Both the position numbers and the translations under genes were made by a program. From positions 22,143 to 86,142 of the forward strand of contig JAICIO010000008.1 in the NCBI GenBank assembly GCA_025924315.1: a DNA stretch of 64,000 bases, read 5' to 3'. Under the pieces are notes generated by a model. The model had not been told where the DNA came from and ran no database searches. It saw only the letters and a list, made by a program, of their open reading frames with translations. The first letter of the stretch is position 1. Every line of letters begins with the position of its first letter. The DNA comes from Phycisphaerae bacterium. GTDB taxonomy: Bacteria; Planctomycetota; Phycisphaerae; Tepidisphaerales; Tepidisphaeraceae. Shown piece after piece: positions 16,058 to 23,976 of the stretch.

Positions 16058-17054
16058 ATTGCGTTTTCACCTCCGGCTTTTTCAGCAGCGCGAAGCCGCA
16101 CAGCACGATGATCCCGGCCGGGAAAAGCGCAAAGAGCACGGTCGGGCCGGGCACGATCTTCAAAACGGCATGCCGCGGGTTGTTCGGATCGACCCGGCAG
16201 ATCGCCTGCGTGCGCTCCGGAAATTCATCCGCGTCCGCACGCTTCCAGCCCTGAAACGGCGTCGCGCAATCGGTAAAAGAGTAGCAGTCGCTGCGATAAC
16301 TTTTGCCGTTGATCGTGTAACGATAAAGGACGTCGGGCCGATAGAGCGTTAGAGAAACTTCGCCATGCACTTCGTCCTTCGCGAGCGTGCTGGAATCGAT
16401 CGTGCACGGGACTTTCGGCCAGGTCGAGGCGCGGAGGCTGTCGATCAGCGGAACGATGAATCCCCACGTCAGCCAGGCGCTCATCCCGAGGAACAGAAGA
16501 AGGATCACGCCTCTCTGTTGCTTCGCCTTGCGCTCGGGTGACGTCGCGCGTTTGCGAACCGTCGCGCGACACTGCGGAATCACGTAAAGATAAACCAGCA
16601 ATGCATTCGCCACGATCGTCCCGGCAAAGAAGAGATAGACTGCCCACGGCCGCTGCGGGTCGAGCTTCGCGAGATCCGGATTCGCGTTATTGATCCAGCA
16701 GGGCAGCGAAGAGCCCACGGCGCGTTCTTTCGCGAGCTGGTCCGCCTCGGCCACGTCTTCGAACTTCTCCTCGTCCCAGGCTTCGTGATCCTGTGCATTG
16801 GCTCGGTAACGAAAGCGATTGCGCAAAGTGTAACTACCGAACTTCTCGTGCACCTCCGCGAGGTTGGCCGTCACGTCGGAGTGAACGATCGTGCACGTCG
16901 ATTGCGTCCATTCACCCTTGCGCCACGCGTCAAGCGACATGTATCCGCCGAAGCCCAGCCAGAACAGTCCGAATGCCAGCACGATCATCGCGCGGGTGAT
17001 CCGCACACCTCGCTTTGCCGGCACTCCGTCATCGATGAAAATATGCGAGATCAC
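16020..17054 (-). CDS. DUF3592-type membrane protein, two repeats
   Basis: 344 residues. Four transmembrane segments in two pairs: about 22-42, 148-168, 187-207 and 305-325. Each pair flanks an extracytoplasmic domain of the DUF3592 kind: W-TQSTCTIVHSDV...RFRYRANAQDHEA with SSLPCWINNANPDLAKLDPQ, and again WPKVPCTIDSSTLAK...DVLYRYTINGKSYRSD with AICRVDPNNPRHAVL. The repeated C-x-V-D/N-P-x-x-P arrangement shows internal duplication. Function unknown. The start overlaps the stop of the upstream membrane-protein gene as ATGA, and its last 38 bases overlap the convergent GT2 gene. Confidence 0.72.
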   Translation of the reverse strand: MISHIFIDDGVPAKRGVRITRAMIVLAFGLFWLGFGGYMSLDAWRKGEWTQSTCTIVHSDVTANLAEVHEKFGSYTLRNRFRYRANAQDHEAWDEEKFEDVAEADQLAKERAVGSSLPCWINNANPDLAKLDPQRPWAVYLFFAGTIVANALLVYLYVIPQCRATVRKRATSPERKAKQQRGVILLLFLGMSAWLTWGFIVPLIDSLRASTWPKVPCTIDSSTLAKDEVHGEVSLTLYRPDVLYRYTINGKSYRSDCYSFTDCATPFQGWKRADADEFPERTQAICRVDPNNPRHAVLKIVPGPTVLFALFPAGIIVLCGFALLKKPEVKTQFTSTAPSPRGRR

Positions 17055-17611
17055 GCCGGCCCCTGGTTCTCAAGTTGTTGAAGCTTCGGCCCAAGCCGCT
17101 TATCGAAATGGATGATCGCATCGTTCACAAGCCACAGGAACCAGGCGATCAGCAAAAGCAGCAGCACGCCCAGCAGCCAGTGCTTGGCGTGGAACTTCTT
17201 GATGGTCGGCGCGACGACGACGAGGCCAAGCAGCGCCGCGATGATCACGACCGCATCGTAGCTCGCGCGCTGCCAGTACCCGCCGCCGAGGTGCAGCCAC
17301 ATGCCGAATTCGTCGAACGTGAGTCCAAGGCCGATGGCGTAGATCACGGCGCAGAGATTCAAACGTCGTCCCGTCGGTCGCGCGAACAGCAGATACGCAC
17401 CGATTCCGCTCAGCAGAAAGATGCCGTAGTTCAGGTGGTGAACGTGCGTCTGCCCGACGTGCAGGAAGAAATCCGGGATCCGCCGGCTCATGATGAGCAG
17501 CACAAGGATCCGCGAGATCAGAAATGTCAGCAGGAATGCGCCGAGCACAAGGCGCGCGAGTTGTTGCGTGGAGGCGCGATCGGACTGCCGCGTGTTGGAA
17601 TCGTCAGGCAC
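17051..17611 (-). CDS. Five-helix integral membrane protein, unknown function
   Basis: 186 residues with about five predicted transmembrane helices. Notable polar residues inside them: VHHLNYGIFLL near 53-65 and LTFDEFGMWLHLGGGYW near 98-115; His-His and Asp-Glu pairs inside a membrane protein could bind a metal or a cofactor, but no family function is known to me. N-terminus is Arg/Asp/Ser-rich and cytoplasmic. It is translationally coupled (ATGA) to the DUF3592 gene and lies 24 bases after the CxxCH protein gene, so the three may form one transcript. Confidence 0.65.
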   Translation of the reverse strand: MPDDSNTRQSDRASTQQLARLVLGAFLLTFLISRILVLLIMSRRIPDFFLHVGQTHVHHLNYGIFLLSGIGAYLLFARPTGRRLNLCAVIYAIGLGLTFDEFGMWLHLGGGYWQRASYDAVVIIAALLGLVVVAPTIKKFHAKHWLLGVLLLLLIAWFLWLVNDAIIHFDKRLGPKLQQLENQGPA

Positions 17612-17635
17612 ATCCAGATGATACCGGCCGATCGG

Positions 17636-19009
17636 TCATCGCGAAGGCTGCGTCGTCGCGTGAAGGATTCCCTGAAGCAGGCCCCAGTCAAACCGCTGGC
17701 GCTTCTCGTTCATGGTGACGGTTTCCTGGTAACCCGGGCTTGTGTCGGTCAGTTCAGGCATGAAAGTGACGGGGCCGAATCGGCGCGTGAAGCTGTTGAA
17801 CGAGTACACGCCCGCCTGTGAATGACACCCGACACAGGTCGCCATCGCGGAAGACGTGTAGCGCGCGTTTCGATCCTTGTCTCCTTCCAACGGATCGATT
17901 CCCATGGTGTCAAACTTTACGAATTCAAAGTCTTTCGAATCCTTCGTCAGCGCATGCAGCGCACTCGAGGGATCGGTGAGCAACGCCCGCCGTGAGAAGC
18001 GAAACTCGAAGAACGCTTGCTCTTTCGGATCGGTCCGGTGCTCGGCATCGGCGATCTCGCGGTAGAAGCGAAGTTGCATGGATTCGATCAGGTGCGTCGG
18101 GCGAAGTTCGCCGTCGCGATCGACGAGGAGCGCGCGGCGAACCAGCGCCAGCTGCGTGCCCGCCGGGAACTGCGGAATCTTCGGGTTGAGCATCAGGTCG
18201 GGTGTGTACTTCAGCGGCGCTTCGCGCGAGGTCGCGGGAGCGGTGGCGGGAAGAATCTTCGGCTGAACGTCGTTGAGCGAGCTCAAGTAATCGATTCCCG
18301 CCTTTCGACCCCCTGGAAGCCGCAGAAACACCTCGAAGACCGATCGCGCATCGAAGTCGCGCGTGTGAACTGGCGCGACGATGCCCTCGCCGGGTGTCGC
18401 GAGGTTGATCCACGGGCCCTTCGGGTCGAACAGATCCGCGGGGAGATATGCAGTTGCAGGGTGATCGGGATCAAACGCGTTCGGGAAGCGCTGAGCCTTA
18501 ATCGCGCCCGCGTAGGTGTCCGGCAACGCGGCGATCTCATCCTTGCTCAGCGCAATCCGGCGGATGATTTCCGCCAGACGTGATTGAAGCGCTCGTCGTT
18601 GTGGTTCAACCTGATCGGGTTCCGCATATCCGCCGCCGTGCGCGCTCCAGTCGAAGACCGCCCACAAGTCGCGCTGAAGCACCGCCCGCTTAAGTGGATC
18701 CGCGATCACCAGCTCGCCATGCGCTGAGGGGAATTCATCAAGAATCGCGATTGCCTTGGTGTGTGACGGCTCTTCGAGCAGGTGCTGGCTGTTCGTCCAC
18801 AGCAGGGGATCGATCGTGTCGTCACCGAATTCCTGCCCACTCGCCGCCGTCCGCACAAGCAGCGTGCGGTGAAGGCGATTCCATAGATGATCCGGATTGG
18901 AATCGTAAAGCGTGACAACAACCGGCGCGGTCGATGGCACAACCGACGTCGCTGGCCCCGCGCCGAGCGAGAAGCCGACAGCAATCGTGATGAGAATCGC
19001 CAGGCGCAT
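17636..19009 (-). CDS. Secreted protein with C-terminal c-type haem motif
   Basis: 457 residues from the ATG at 19009; a GTG six codons upstream is also possible. Residues 1-19 (MRLAILITIAVGFSLGAGPA) form a signal peptide. A single CVGCH haem-binding motif occurs near residue 392 in ATCVGCHSQAGVYSF, close to the C-terminus, and Met residues further on (TFMPEL, TVTMNEK) could be the distal ligand. The long N-terminal part is alpha-helical-looking (RALQSRLAEIIRRIALSKDE) and I do not recognise a domain. Presumably a periplasmic haem protein; whether it carries electrons or is part of a PVC-specific complex is unknown. Confidence 0.65.
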   Translation of the reverse strand: MRLAILITIAVGFSLGAGPATSVVPSTAPVVVTLYDSNPDHLWNRLHRTLLVRTAASGQEFGDDTIDPLLWTNSQHLLEEPSHTKAIAILDEFPSAHGELVIADPLKRAVLQRDLWAVFDWSAHGGGYAEPDQVEPQRRALQSRLAEIIRRIALSKDEIAALPDTYAGAIKAQRFPNAFDPDHPATAYLPADLFDPKGPWINLATPGEGIVAPVHTRDFDARSVFEVFLRLPGGRKAGIDYLSSLNDVQPKILPATAPATSREAPLKYTPDLMLNPKIPQFPAGTQLALVRRALLVDRDGELRPTHLIESMQLRFYREIADAEHRTDPKEQAFFEFRFSRRALLTDPSSALHALTKDSKDFEFVKFDTMGIDPLEGDKDRNARYTSSAMATCVGCHSQAGVYSFNSFTRRFGPVTFMPELTDTSPGYQETVTMNEKRQRFDWGLLQGILHATTQPSR

Positions 19010-19060
19010 GGTGAAGCCAGCGTTCACTTCGTCAGACGCAGATTGTAGCGAAAGGTTCCA

Positions 19061-19330
19061 CTAACGAGGTGCCGTCAAGGTCGGACGAGGTCGGGCCGGC
19101 GTGCCGTGCAACATACCACTAACGCTGATGTCTTCGTCAATGTCTGGCCAATGTGCACCTTGTCCACTTCCGATGAGCCGGAAGTTGTTGCGTTGCTCCG
19201 GCGTTGCTTCCGACAGCCTCCATGACCAAGCGAGCGGGACGCTGATCTCACGTCCGTCGGATAGCACAGCGACGATCGCTTCGTCGGTTACCTTCAGCGT
19301 CACGATTCGCGGTTCATCCACAGTGCTCAT
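19061..19330 (-). CDS. DUF2442 protein
   Basis: 89 residues. TLKVTDEAIVAVLSDGREIS, VPLAWSWRLSEATPEQR and HWPDIDEDISVSGML are the DUF2442 hallmarks. DUF2442 proteins are regularly encoded next to DUF4160 proteins, and the pair has been proposed to act as a toxin-antitoxin module (family knowledge; not proven here). It overlaps the upstream DUF4160 gene by 17 bases. The C-terminal 15 residues are Pro/Arg/Thr-rich and may be extra. Confidence 0.9.
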   Translation of the reverse strand: MSTVDEPRIVTLKVTDEAIVAVLSDGREISVPLAWSWRLSEATPEQRNNFRLIGSGQGAHWPDIDEDISVSGMLHGTPARPRPTLTAPR

Positions 19331-19550
19331 GCCATACCTCGATCATCTGTGCGAGGCGCTCCACTATCAGTTTCCGAATTTGATTGAGTTCCTTCGCACT
19401 GAATCCATCATTCCGCGCAAGCGAAACTGGTTCAAGCCAAAACTTGCACGTGCTGCGATCGCGTTCGACATGCACATGCATGGGCTCGTTACAATCGAAG
19501 CTATAAAAGAACAGCCGGTACGGTCCCGGGATATTAGGAATCGTAGGCAT
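19314..19550 (-). CDS. DUF4160 protein
   Basis: 78 residues: MPTIPNIPGPYRLFFYSFD, MHVHVERDRSTCKFWLEPVS and ELNQIRKLIVERLAQMIEVW match DUF4160, a small domain with a conserved EPxHVHV-like strand (here EPMHVHV). Overlaps DUF2442 by 17 bases, and begins 3 bases after aroC ends, so it would be read through from aroC. Role unknown; probable partner of DUF2442. Confidence 0.9.
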   Translation of the reverse strand: MPTIPNIPGPYRLFFYSFDCNEPMHVHVERDRSTCKFWLEPVSLARNDGFSAKELNQIRKLIVERLAQMIEVWHEHCG

Positions 19551-19553
19551 CGC

Positions 19554-20726
19554 TTATAGCGGCAGCTTACTCGCGGCGGCGAGGTAGTTGTCGTAGTTCG
19601 CCTTGATCTCTTTGAGCGAGTCGCCGCCGAACTTCTCTAAGAACGCTCTCGCGATTTCGAAGGCGATGACGTTTTCCATCACGACGCCGGCAGCGCTGAT
19701 GGCGCTGATGTCGCTGCGTTCCCAACCCGCCTCGCTCGACTGCTTGGTGTTGAGGTCGATGCTGCGGAGCGGTTTGCCCAGCGTGCTGATCGGTTTCATC
19801 GCGCCGCGCACGACGACGGGTTTGCCGTTGGTCATCCCGCCTTCGAGTCCGCCGGCGTTGTTCGTGCCGCGCGTGAAACCGAGCGACGGCAAGTCCTTCT
19901 GCGACTCATCAAAACCGATCTCGTCATGCACCTGCGAGCCGGGACGGCGCGAGGCTTCGAAGCCGAGGCCGATCTCCACGCCTTTGAACGCCTGGATGCC
20001 CACGACCGCGGCGGCGATACGCGAATCGAGCCGGCCGTCCCACGTCATGCAAGAGCCGAGTCCGATCGGACAGCCGAAAACGTGCGTCTCGACAATTCCG
20101 CCGGCGGTGTCCTTGGCCATCTTCTGCTGCGTAATGAATTCGCGCATCGCGCGTTCATCTGATGTCGTATCGGGCGTGTATAGATCGCTCGCATCGCGGA
20201 TTGGGACCAACGACTTCCAATTCTCCTCGGTGACTTCCACGCCGGCCCAATTTGGTCCGACGGCTCGCACAAACCCGAAAACTTCTATCCCAAACTCTTT
20301 GAGCAGGCATCGCGCCAGCGCCCCCGCCGCGACGCGCGCCGCGGTCTCGCGCGCACTGGCGCGCTCGAGCGTTTCGCGGCAATCGGTCGTCAACCATTTG
20401 ACTGAACCCGCGAGATCCGCATGTCCCGGCCGGGGGCGATGCAGCGGAGGCGTCGCGGTCAGATCATCGAGCCGCGAATCCTTGTTCGGGATGAGCATCG
20501 TGATCGGCGAGGCAATTGTTTTGTTCAACCGAACGCCGCTTAAGAACTCGACGCGATCGGTCTCGATCTTCTGCCTTCCGCCGCGGCCGTAACCGCCCTG
20601 CCGACGCTTCAATTCGTTATCGATGAAATCCTTATCCACCGGCACACCCGCGGGCATCCCTTCGACCAGCGCGATCAAAGCCTTGCCATGCGATTCGCCT
20701 GCGGTGCGGTAACTGAGAGAGGCCAT
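19554..20726 (-). CDS. aroC: Chorismate synthase
   Basis: 390 residues, typical. FMN-dependent 1,4-elimination of EPSP to chorismate, last common step of the shikimate pathway. Signature GESHGKALIALVEGMPAGVP at 11-30, RRQGGYGRGGRQKIETDRVE, HRPRPGHADLAGSVKW near 96-111, RASARETAARVAAGALAR, EGGMTNGKPVVVRGAMKPIS near 290-310 and a C-terminal SAAGVVMENVIAFEIARAFL. All usual flavin and substrate residues appear present. First gene of a minus-strand run that continues into DUF4160 and DUF2442. Confidence 0.97.
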   Translation of the reverse strand: MASLSYRTAGESHGKALIALVEGMPAGVPVDKDFIDNELKRRQGGYGRGGRQKIETDRVEFLSGVRLNKTIASPITMLIPNKDSRLDDLTATPPLHRPRPGHADLAGSVKWLTTDCRETLERASARETAARVAAGALARCLLKEFGIEVFGFVRAVGPNWAGVEVTEENWKSLVPIRDASDLYTPDTTSDERAMREFITQQKMAKDTAGGIVETHVFGCPIGLGSCMTWDGRLDSRIAAAVVGIQAFKGVEIGLGFEASRRPGSQVHDEIGFDESQKDLPSLGFTRGTNNAGGLEGGMTNGKPVVVRGAMKPISTLGKPLRSIDLNTKQSSEAGWERSDISAISAAGVVMENVIAFEIARAFLEKFGGDSLKEIKANYDNYLAAASKLPL

Positions 20727-20800
20727 AGATCCTCTGATCTTAGCGGAAGATCAGGCGTTTTTCCGCCATGCGTTCAACGCCGGCTGATATACTGCCAGCT

Positions 20801-21442
20801 ATGTTTGGCGATGGATCACTGACAATGAGGGAATTTGCGATGGGCGAGCCGCTCCCGCTGGCCAGGGTTCACGACGCGATCCTTGATTTCCTGCGCAATC
20901 GTGATGATGCGGTCCTCTTCGGCGCGCAGGCGGTCAATGCGTATGTTGACGAATCGCGCATGACCCAGGACGTGGACATTCTCTCGACGCGGGCGCGCGA
21001 GCTGGCGGAGGAATTGCGAGCGCACCTGGCGAAGACATTCACCATTGCCGTTCGCACGCGTGAAGTGGCCAAGGGGCAGGGTTTCAGGATTTACCAACTA
21101 CGCGAGCCGAGGAACCGCCACTTGGCAGATGTGCGGCAGGTGAGCAGTTTTCCGCCGACGCGCATCATTGCAGAGGTTCGAGTTCCCGCTCCGGAAGATC
21201 TGATCGCTCAGAAAGTTTTGTCATACGCTGCTCGTCGAGGCCAACCCAAGAGCGGAACAGACTGGCGCGATCTGACCATGCTGCTGCTGGCCTACCCGGA
21301 TCTGAAGAGACAGAGCGGTGCCGTTCTCGAGCGCCTCGTTGCCGCCGACGCGGATGCGTCCGCGCTGGCGGAATGGAACCGGCTGGTCGCCGCAGAGATT
21401 CGCCCCGCGGACGATTCCGACGAATTTGGTGATGAATTGTGA
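20801..21442 (+). CDS. AbiEii-like nucleotidyltransferase-fold protein
   Basis: 213 residues from the ATG at 20801 (alternative ATGs in frame at 20768 and 20825; no clear ribosome site for any). Residues near 35-60 give LFGAQAVNAYVDESRMTQDV-DIL, the G-x-x-A-x-x-x-h...R-x-T-x-D-h-D-h pattern of minimal nucleotidyltransferases of the AbiEii/DUF1814 group, and PAPEDLIAQKVLSYAARRG with TDWRDLTMLL is the second half of that fold. AbiEii is the toxin of the AbiE type IV toxin-antitoxin and phage-defence system; the AbiEi antitoxin is not adjacent, so this is an orphan. It is divergent from aroC and convergent with trmB. Confidence 0.72.
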   Translation: MFGDGSLTMREFAMGEPLPLARVHDAILDFLRNRDDAVLFGAQAVNAYVDESRMTQDVDILSTRARELAEELRAHLAKTFTIAVRTREVAKGQGFRIYQLREPRNRHLADVRQVSSFPPTRIIAEVRVPAPEDLIAQKVLSYAARRGQPKSGTDWRDLTMLLLAYPDLKRQSGAVLERLVAADADASALAEWNRLVAAEIRPADDSDEFGDEL

Positions 21443-21452
21443 GGCTTTCTCG

Positions 21453-22148
21453 CTACGGCTTCGTGCGCAGCTCAACATAATAAATCGGCTGCCGTTTTTT
21501 CATGAACCGGCGTTCGAACGCTGTTGTTTCATTCGCGAAGTAACGGTGGGCCGTCGGCAAAATCGCAGTCGGATCGTGCCAGTAGTTTGAAGATGCGATC
21601 GTCAAATCAAATCGCTGCGCGAGCAAATCCATCGAGAGCACGCCAACGACCGAGTGGTAATAGCCAGCATGATCGGTTTTGAGATGAACCGAGCCATTCG
21701 GCTTCAGCGTCTCGTGGGCCGCTAGAAGAAACGGCTCGGCAATGAGGCGATTTTGCAGCTCGACTTCCCGGTCGCAGGGGTCGGGGTGGAAGATCCAGAT
21801 TTCGTCGAGCTCGCCCGCGCCGAAGATCTTCGCGATGTCCTGAGCGCGGGCTCGTAGCAACACGACGTTGGTCAGCTTCATGTCCGCGACGCGGGGGGCG
21901 GCGTCGTAGATCGCTTTGACTTTCCAGTCGAGGCCGATGAAGGCGGTGGTCGGATTCTTCTGTGCGATCGTGGTGAGGAACGTCGCGTCGTTGCAGCCGA
22001 TCTCGAAGATGAGTTGATCCTTGAAGCTCGGGCCAATGCGCGAGGAGAAGAAGTCGCGCCAGTGCGCGCGGTGTTTGAATGCCTGATCGTCGGGGAAAAT
22101 CAGGTCCGGGTACTCGATCAGTCGGTGCGAGTAGTTACTTCGGGGCAT
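21453..22148 (-). CDS. trmB: tRNA (guanine-N7-)-methyltransferase
   Basis: 231 residues from the ATG at 22148. SAM-dependent m7G46 methylation of tRNA. SAM-binding LIFEIGCNDATFLTTIAQKN near 47-66 (motif I, normally EIGCGxG), FIGLDWKVKAIYDAA, NVVLLRARAQDI and the TrmB-specific DEIWIFHPDPCDRE, which replaces the usual FPDPWPK; then LIAEPFLLAAHETLKPNGSV-HLKTDH. The Trp-Pro-Lys part of the canonical motif is missing, so substrate contacts differ, though overall assignment is firm. An intrinsic terminator ends only 5 bases upstream of the start, which raises the question of how this gene is transcribed. Confidence 0.85.
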   Translation of the reverse strand: MPRSNYSHRLIEYPDLIFPDDQAFKHRAHWRDFFSSRIGPSFKDQLIFEIGCNDATFLTTIAQKNPTTAFIGLDWKVKAIYDAAPRVADMKLTNVVLLRARAQDIAKIFGAGELDEIWIFHPDPCDREVELQNRLIAEPFLLAAHETLKPNGSVHLKTDHAGYYHSVVGVLSMDLLAQRFDLTIASSNYWHDPTAILPTAHRYFANETTAFERRFMKKRQPIYYVELRTKP

Positions 22149-22153
22149 CAATG

Positions 22154-22188
22154 AAAAAGCCCAGTCCCGGCGCGCCGGGACTGGGCTT
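22154..22188 (-). terminator. Intrinsic terminator of folC, abutting trmB start
   Basis: A perfect inverted repeat (AAGCCCAGTCCCGGCG with its complement) at 22157-22188 is followed on the minus strand by a run of T (complement of A at 22154-22158). It stands 22 bases after the folC stop and directly before the trmB ATG. Confidence 0.85.
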
Positions 22189-22210
22189 CGTGAAAGTCAC
22201 TCGTTGTTCA

Positions 22211-23740
22211 TTATGGTTGCAGCAAATTCGGCTTTGCGACGAACAGCTTCTTCGCTTCACCGACGAGATAGAAGCTGCCGGTGATGCAGATCAGGTCTTC
22301 CTTGGTAACCGCGCGCTTGGCGATTGCCAGGGCTGCTTCGAGTGTCGGGGCGACCTGCGCCATTTTTCCGTATTGCTCGACGTATCGGGCGGCGAGTTCT
22401 TCGGGGTCGGCCGTCCGAACGTTGTTCACCTTCGTAAAGATGACCTTGTCGGCGCCGCTGGTGATGCGGTCGAGCATGCCGGCGACGTCTTTGTCGGCAC
22501 AACAGCCGAAGATCACCACCATGCTGTCGTACGGGATGTGCTGGCCGATCGCCTTCATCGCCGCATCAAGGCTGGCGGCGTTGTGCGCGCCGTCGACAAT
22601 CACGCGCGGGGTCTGATGGATCATCTCCATCCGGCCGATGATCTGCGTCTTGGACAGCCCTTCCATCGCGCGCGAATCGTTGATCGCGATGCCGCGCGTC
22701 TTGAGCCGATCGATAATACTCAGCGCCAGCCCGCAGTTGATCGCCTGGTGCTCGCCCATGAGCGGAACGGCCAGGTGCTCAAACTTGCTGTTGGGCGTGG
22801 TGAGGCAGATGCGGTTGTGCGGGCCGAGCATGCGGCTCGACTCGAACCGATAGCTGAACTCGATCGACTTGCCGGTCACATCGAACGGCGCGCCGACCTT
22901 TTCGGCGACGCGCTTCAGGACGGCTTCGACATCCGGATCCTGAATCACGGTGACGGCCGGAACGCCATGCTTGAAGATGCCGGCCTTCTCTTCCGCAATC
23001 TTCGGCAACGTGTTGCCAAGCTGCGCCATGTGATCTTTCGAGATCGACGTGATCGCGGTCACTTCGGGCTTGATGACGTTGGTGCTGTCCAGGCGTCCGC
23101 CCAGGCCTGTTTCGACCACGGCGATATCGATCCCCTGTTCAGCAAAGTACTTAAAGGCAATGGCCGTCAGCACATCGAAGTATGTCGGCACCGGCTTGCT
23201 GCGCTGAATGATCGGCTCGACGAGACGAATCAGGCGGCCGAAGTCAGCCTGCGAGATCATCTCGCCGTTAATCGTGATGCGCTCACGAATGTCGACCAGG
23301 TGCGGACTCGTGTAGAGGCCGACTTTGTATCCGCTGGCTTGCAGCATCGAGGCCACCATGGCGGACGTGCTGCCCTTGCCCTTGGTCCCGGCGATGTGCA
23401 CCGAGCGGAACTGATCCTGCGGGTTCCCAAGCTTCCTCAGCAGGGTCCGCATGCGATCCAAGTCGAAATTCTGGCTGTTGTAACGAACGATTCGGAGCCG
23501 CTCAAAATCGCTCAGCGACATGAGGAACCGAAGCGCCTTCGAATAGGTATTCGCGCCCGTGGGATGGGCCGGTTTGTGGTGCTCGACCACGTGATGATGG
23601 GCTTTGGTGGCATGCCCATTCGTGTGGCCATTTTTCGAGTGACTCGTCGCACGGGAGGAGGTGTGACGAACCGATTTCGAACTCACGGCGACGGTCCGTC
23701 GCCGAGGAGTCGTACGCCTTACTTTCGCGCGAATGGCCAT
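22211..23740 (-). CDS. folC: Folylpolyglutamate / dihydrofolate synthase, N-terminally extended
   Basis: 509 residues; the family is usually about 420-450. ATP-dependent addition of glutamate to folates, cytoplasmic. P-loop HIAGTKGKGSTSAMV near 113-127, GLYTSPHLVDIRERITINGE near 138-158, GLGGRLDSTNV near 212-222, HMAQLGNTLPKIAEEKAGIF, VIVDGAHNAASLDAAMKAIG near 392-411. The first 65 or so residues are an unusual basic Arg/Ser/His-rich low-complexity extension (for example TPRRRTVAVSSKSVRHTSSR and KAHHHVVEHHKPAH) before the fold starts at YSKALRFLMSLSDFE. A downstream start is not available in frame until inside the fold (MSLSDFE), so the extension may be real or an upstream non-ATG start may be masked. 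Confidence 0.93.
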   Translation of the reverse strand: MAIRAKVRRTTPRRRTVAVSSKSVRHTSSRATSHSKNGHTNGHATKAHHHVVEHHKPAHPTGANTYSKALRFLMSLSDFERLRIVRYNSQNFDLDRMRTLLRKLGNPQDQFRSVHIAGTKGKGSTSAMVASMLQASGYKVGLYTSPHLVDIRERITINGEMISQADFGRLIRLVEPIIQRSKPVPTYFDVLTAIAFKYFAEQGIDIAVVETGLGGRLDSTNVIKPEVTAITSISKDHMAQLGNTLPKIAEEKAGIFKHGVPAVTVIQDPDVEAVLKRVAEKVGAPFDVTGKSIEFSYRFESSRMLGPHNRICLTTPNSKFEHLAVPLMGEHQAINCGLALSIIDRLKTRGIAINDSRAMEGLSKTQIIGRMEMIHQTPRVIVDGAHNAASLDAAMKAIGQHIPYDSMVVIFGCCADKDVAGMLDRITSGADKVIFTKVNNVRTADPEELAARYVEQYGKMAQVAPTLEAALAIAKRAVTKEDLICITGSFYLVGEAKKLFVAKPNLLQP

Positions 23741-23936
23741 AGGTCAGACATCTTATCAGTTCCTAACTTCAACTTCAAATTTCGGCGGTAATTCCAACAG
23801 GCTGCGTCACTTAAGAAAAACCCACATATGCGCTGGATTGTCAGGTTTTTAGCAAAATCTCGATGTGGAATGGAGTGGCGCGCGTGCACACGAACTGCGC
23901 GTTATCGGACGATCTTTTGCCACGTCGCAAGCGTAG

Positions 23937-23964
23937 TTGCCTAATCATTCGAGCCCGCTAGAGT
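23937..23964 (+). promoter_or_regulatory. Candidate sigma-70 promoter of rimO
   Basis: TTGCCT at 23937-23942, 16-base spacer, TAGAGT at 23959-23964. The transcript would begin about 6 bases before the ATG at 23977. The remaining 23741-23936 gap between folC and rimO shows nothing else recognisable. Confidence 0.4.
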
Positions 23965-23976
23965 TGCGAACTTTCA

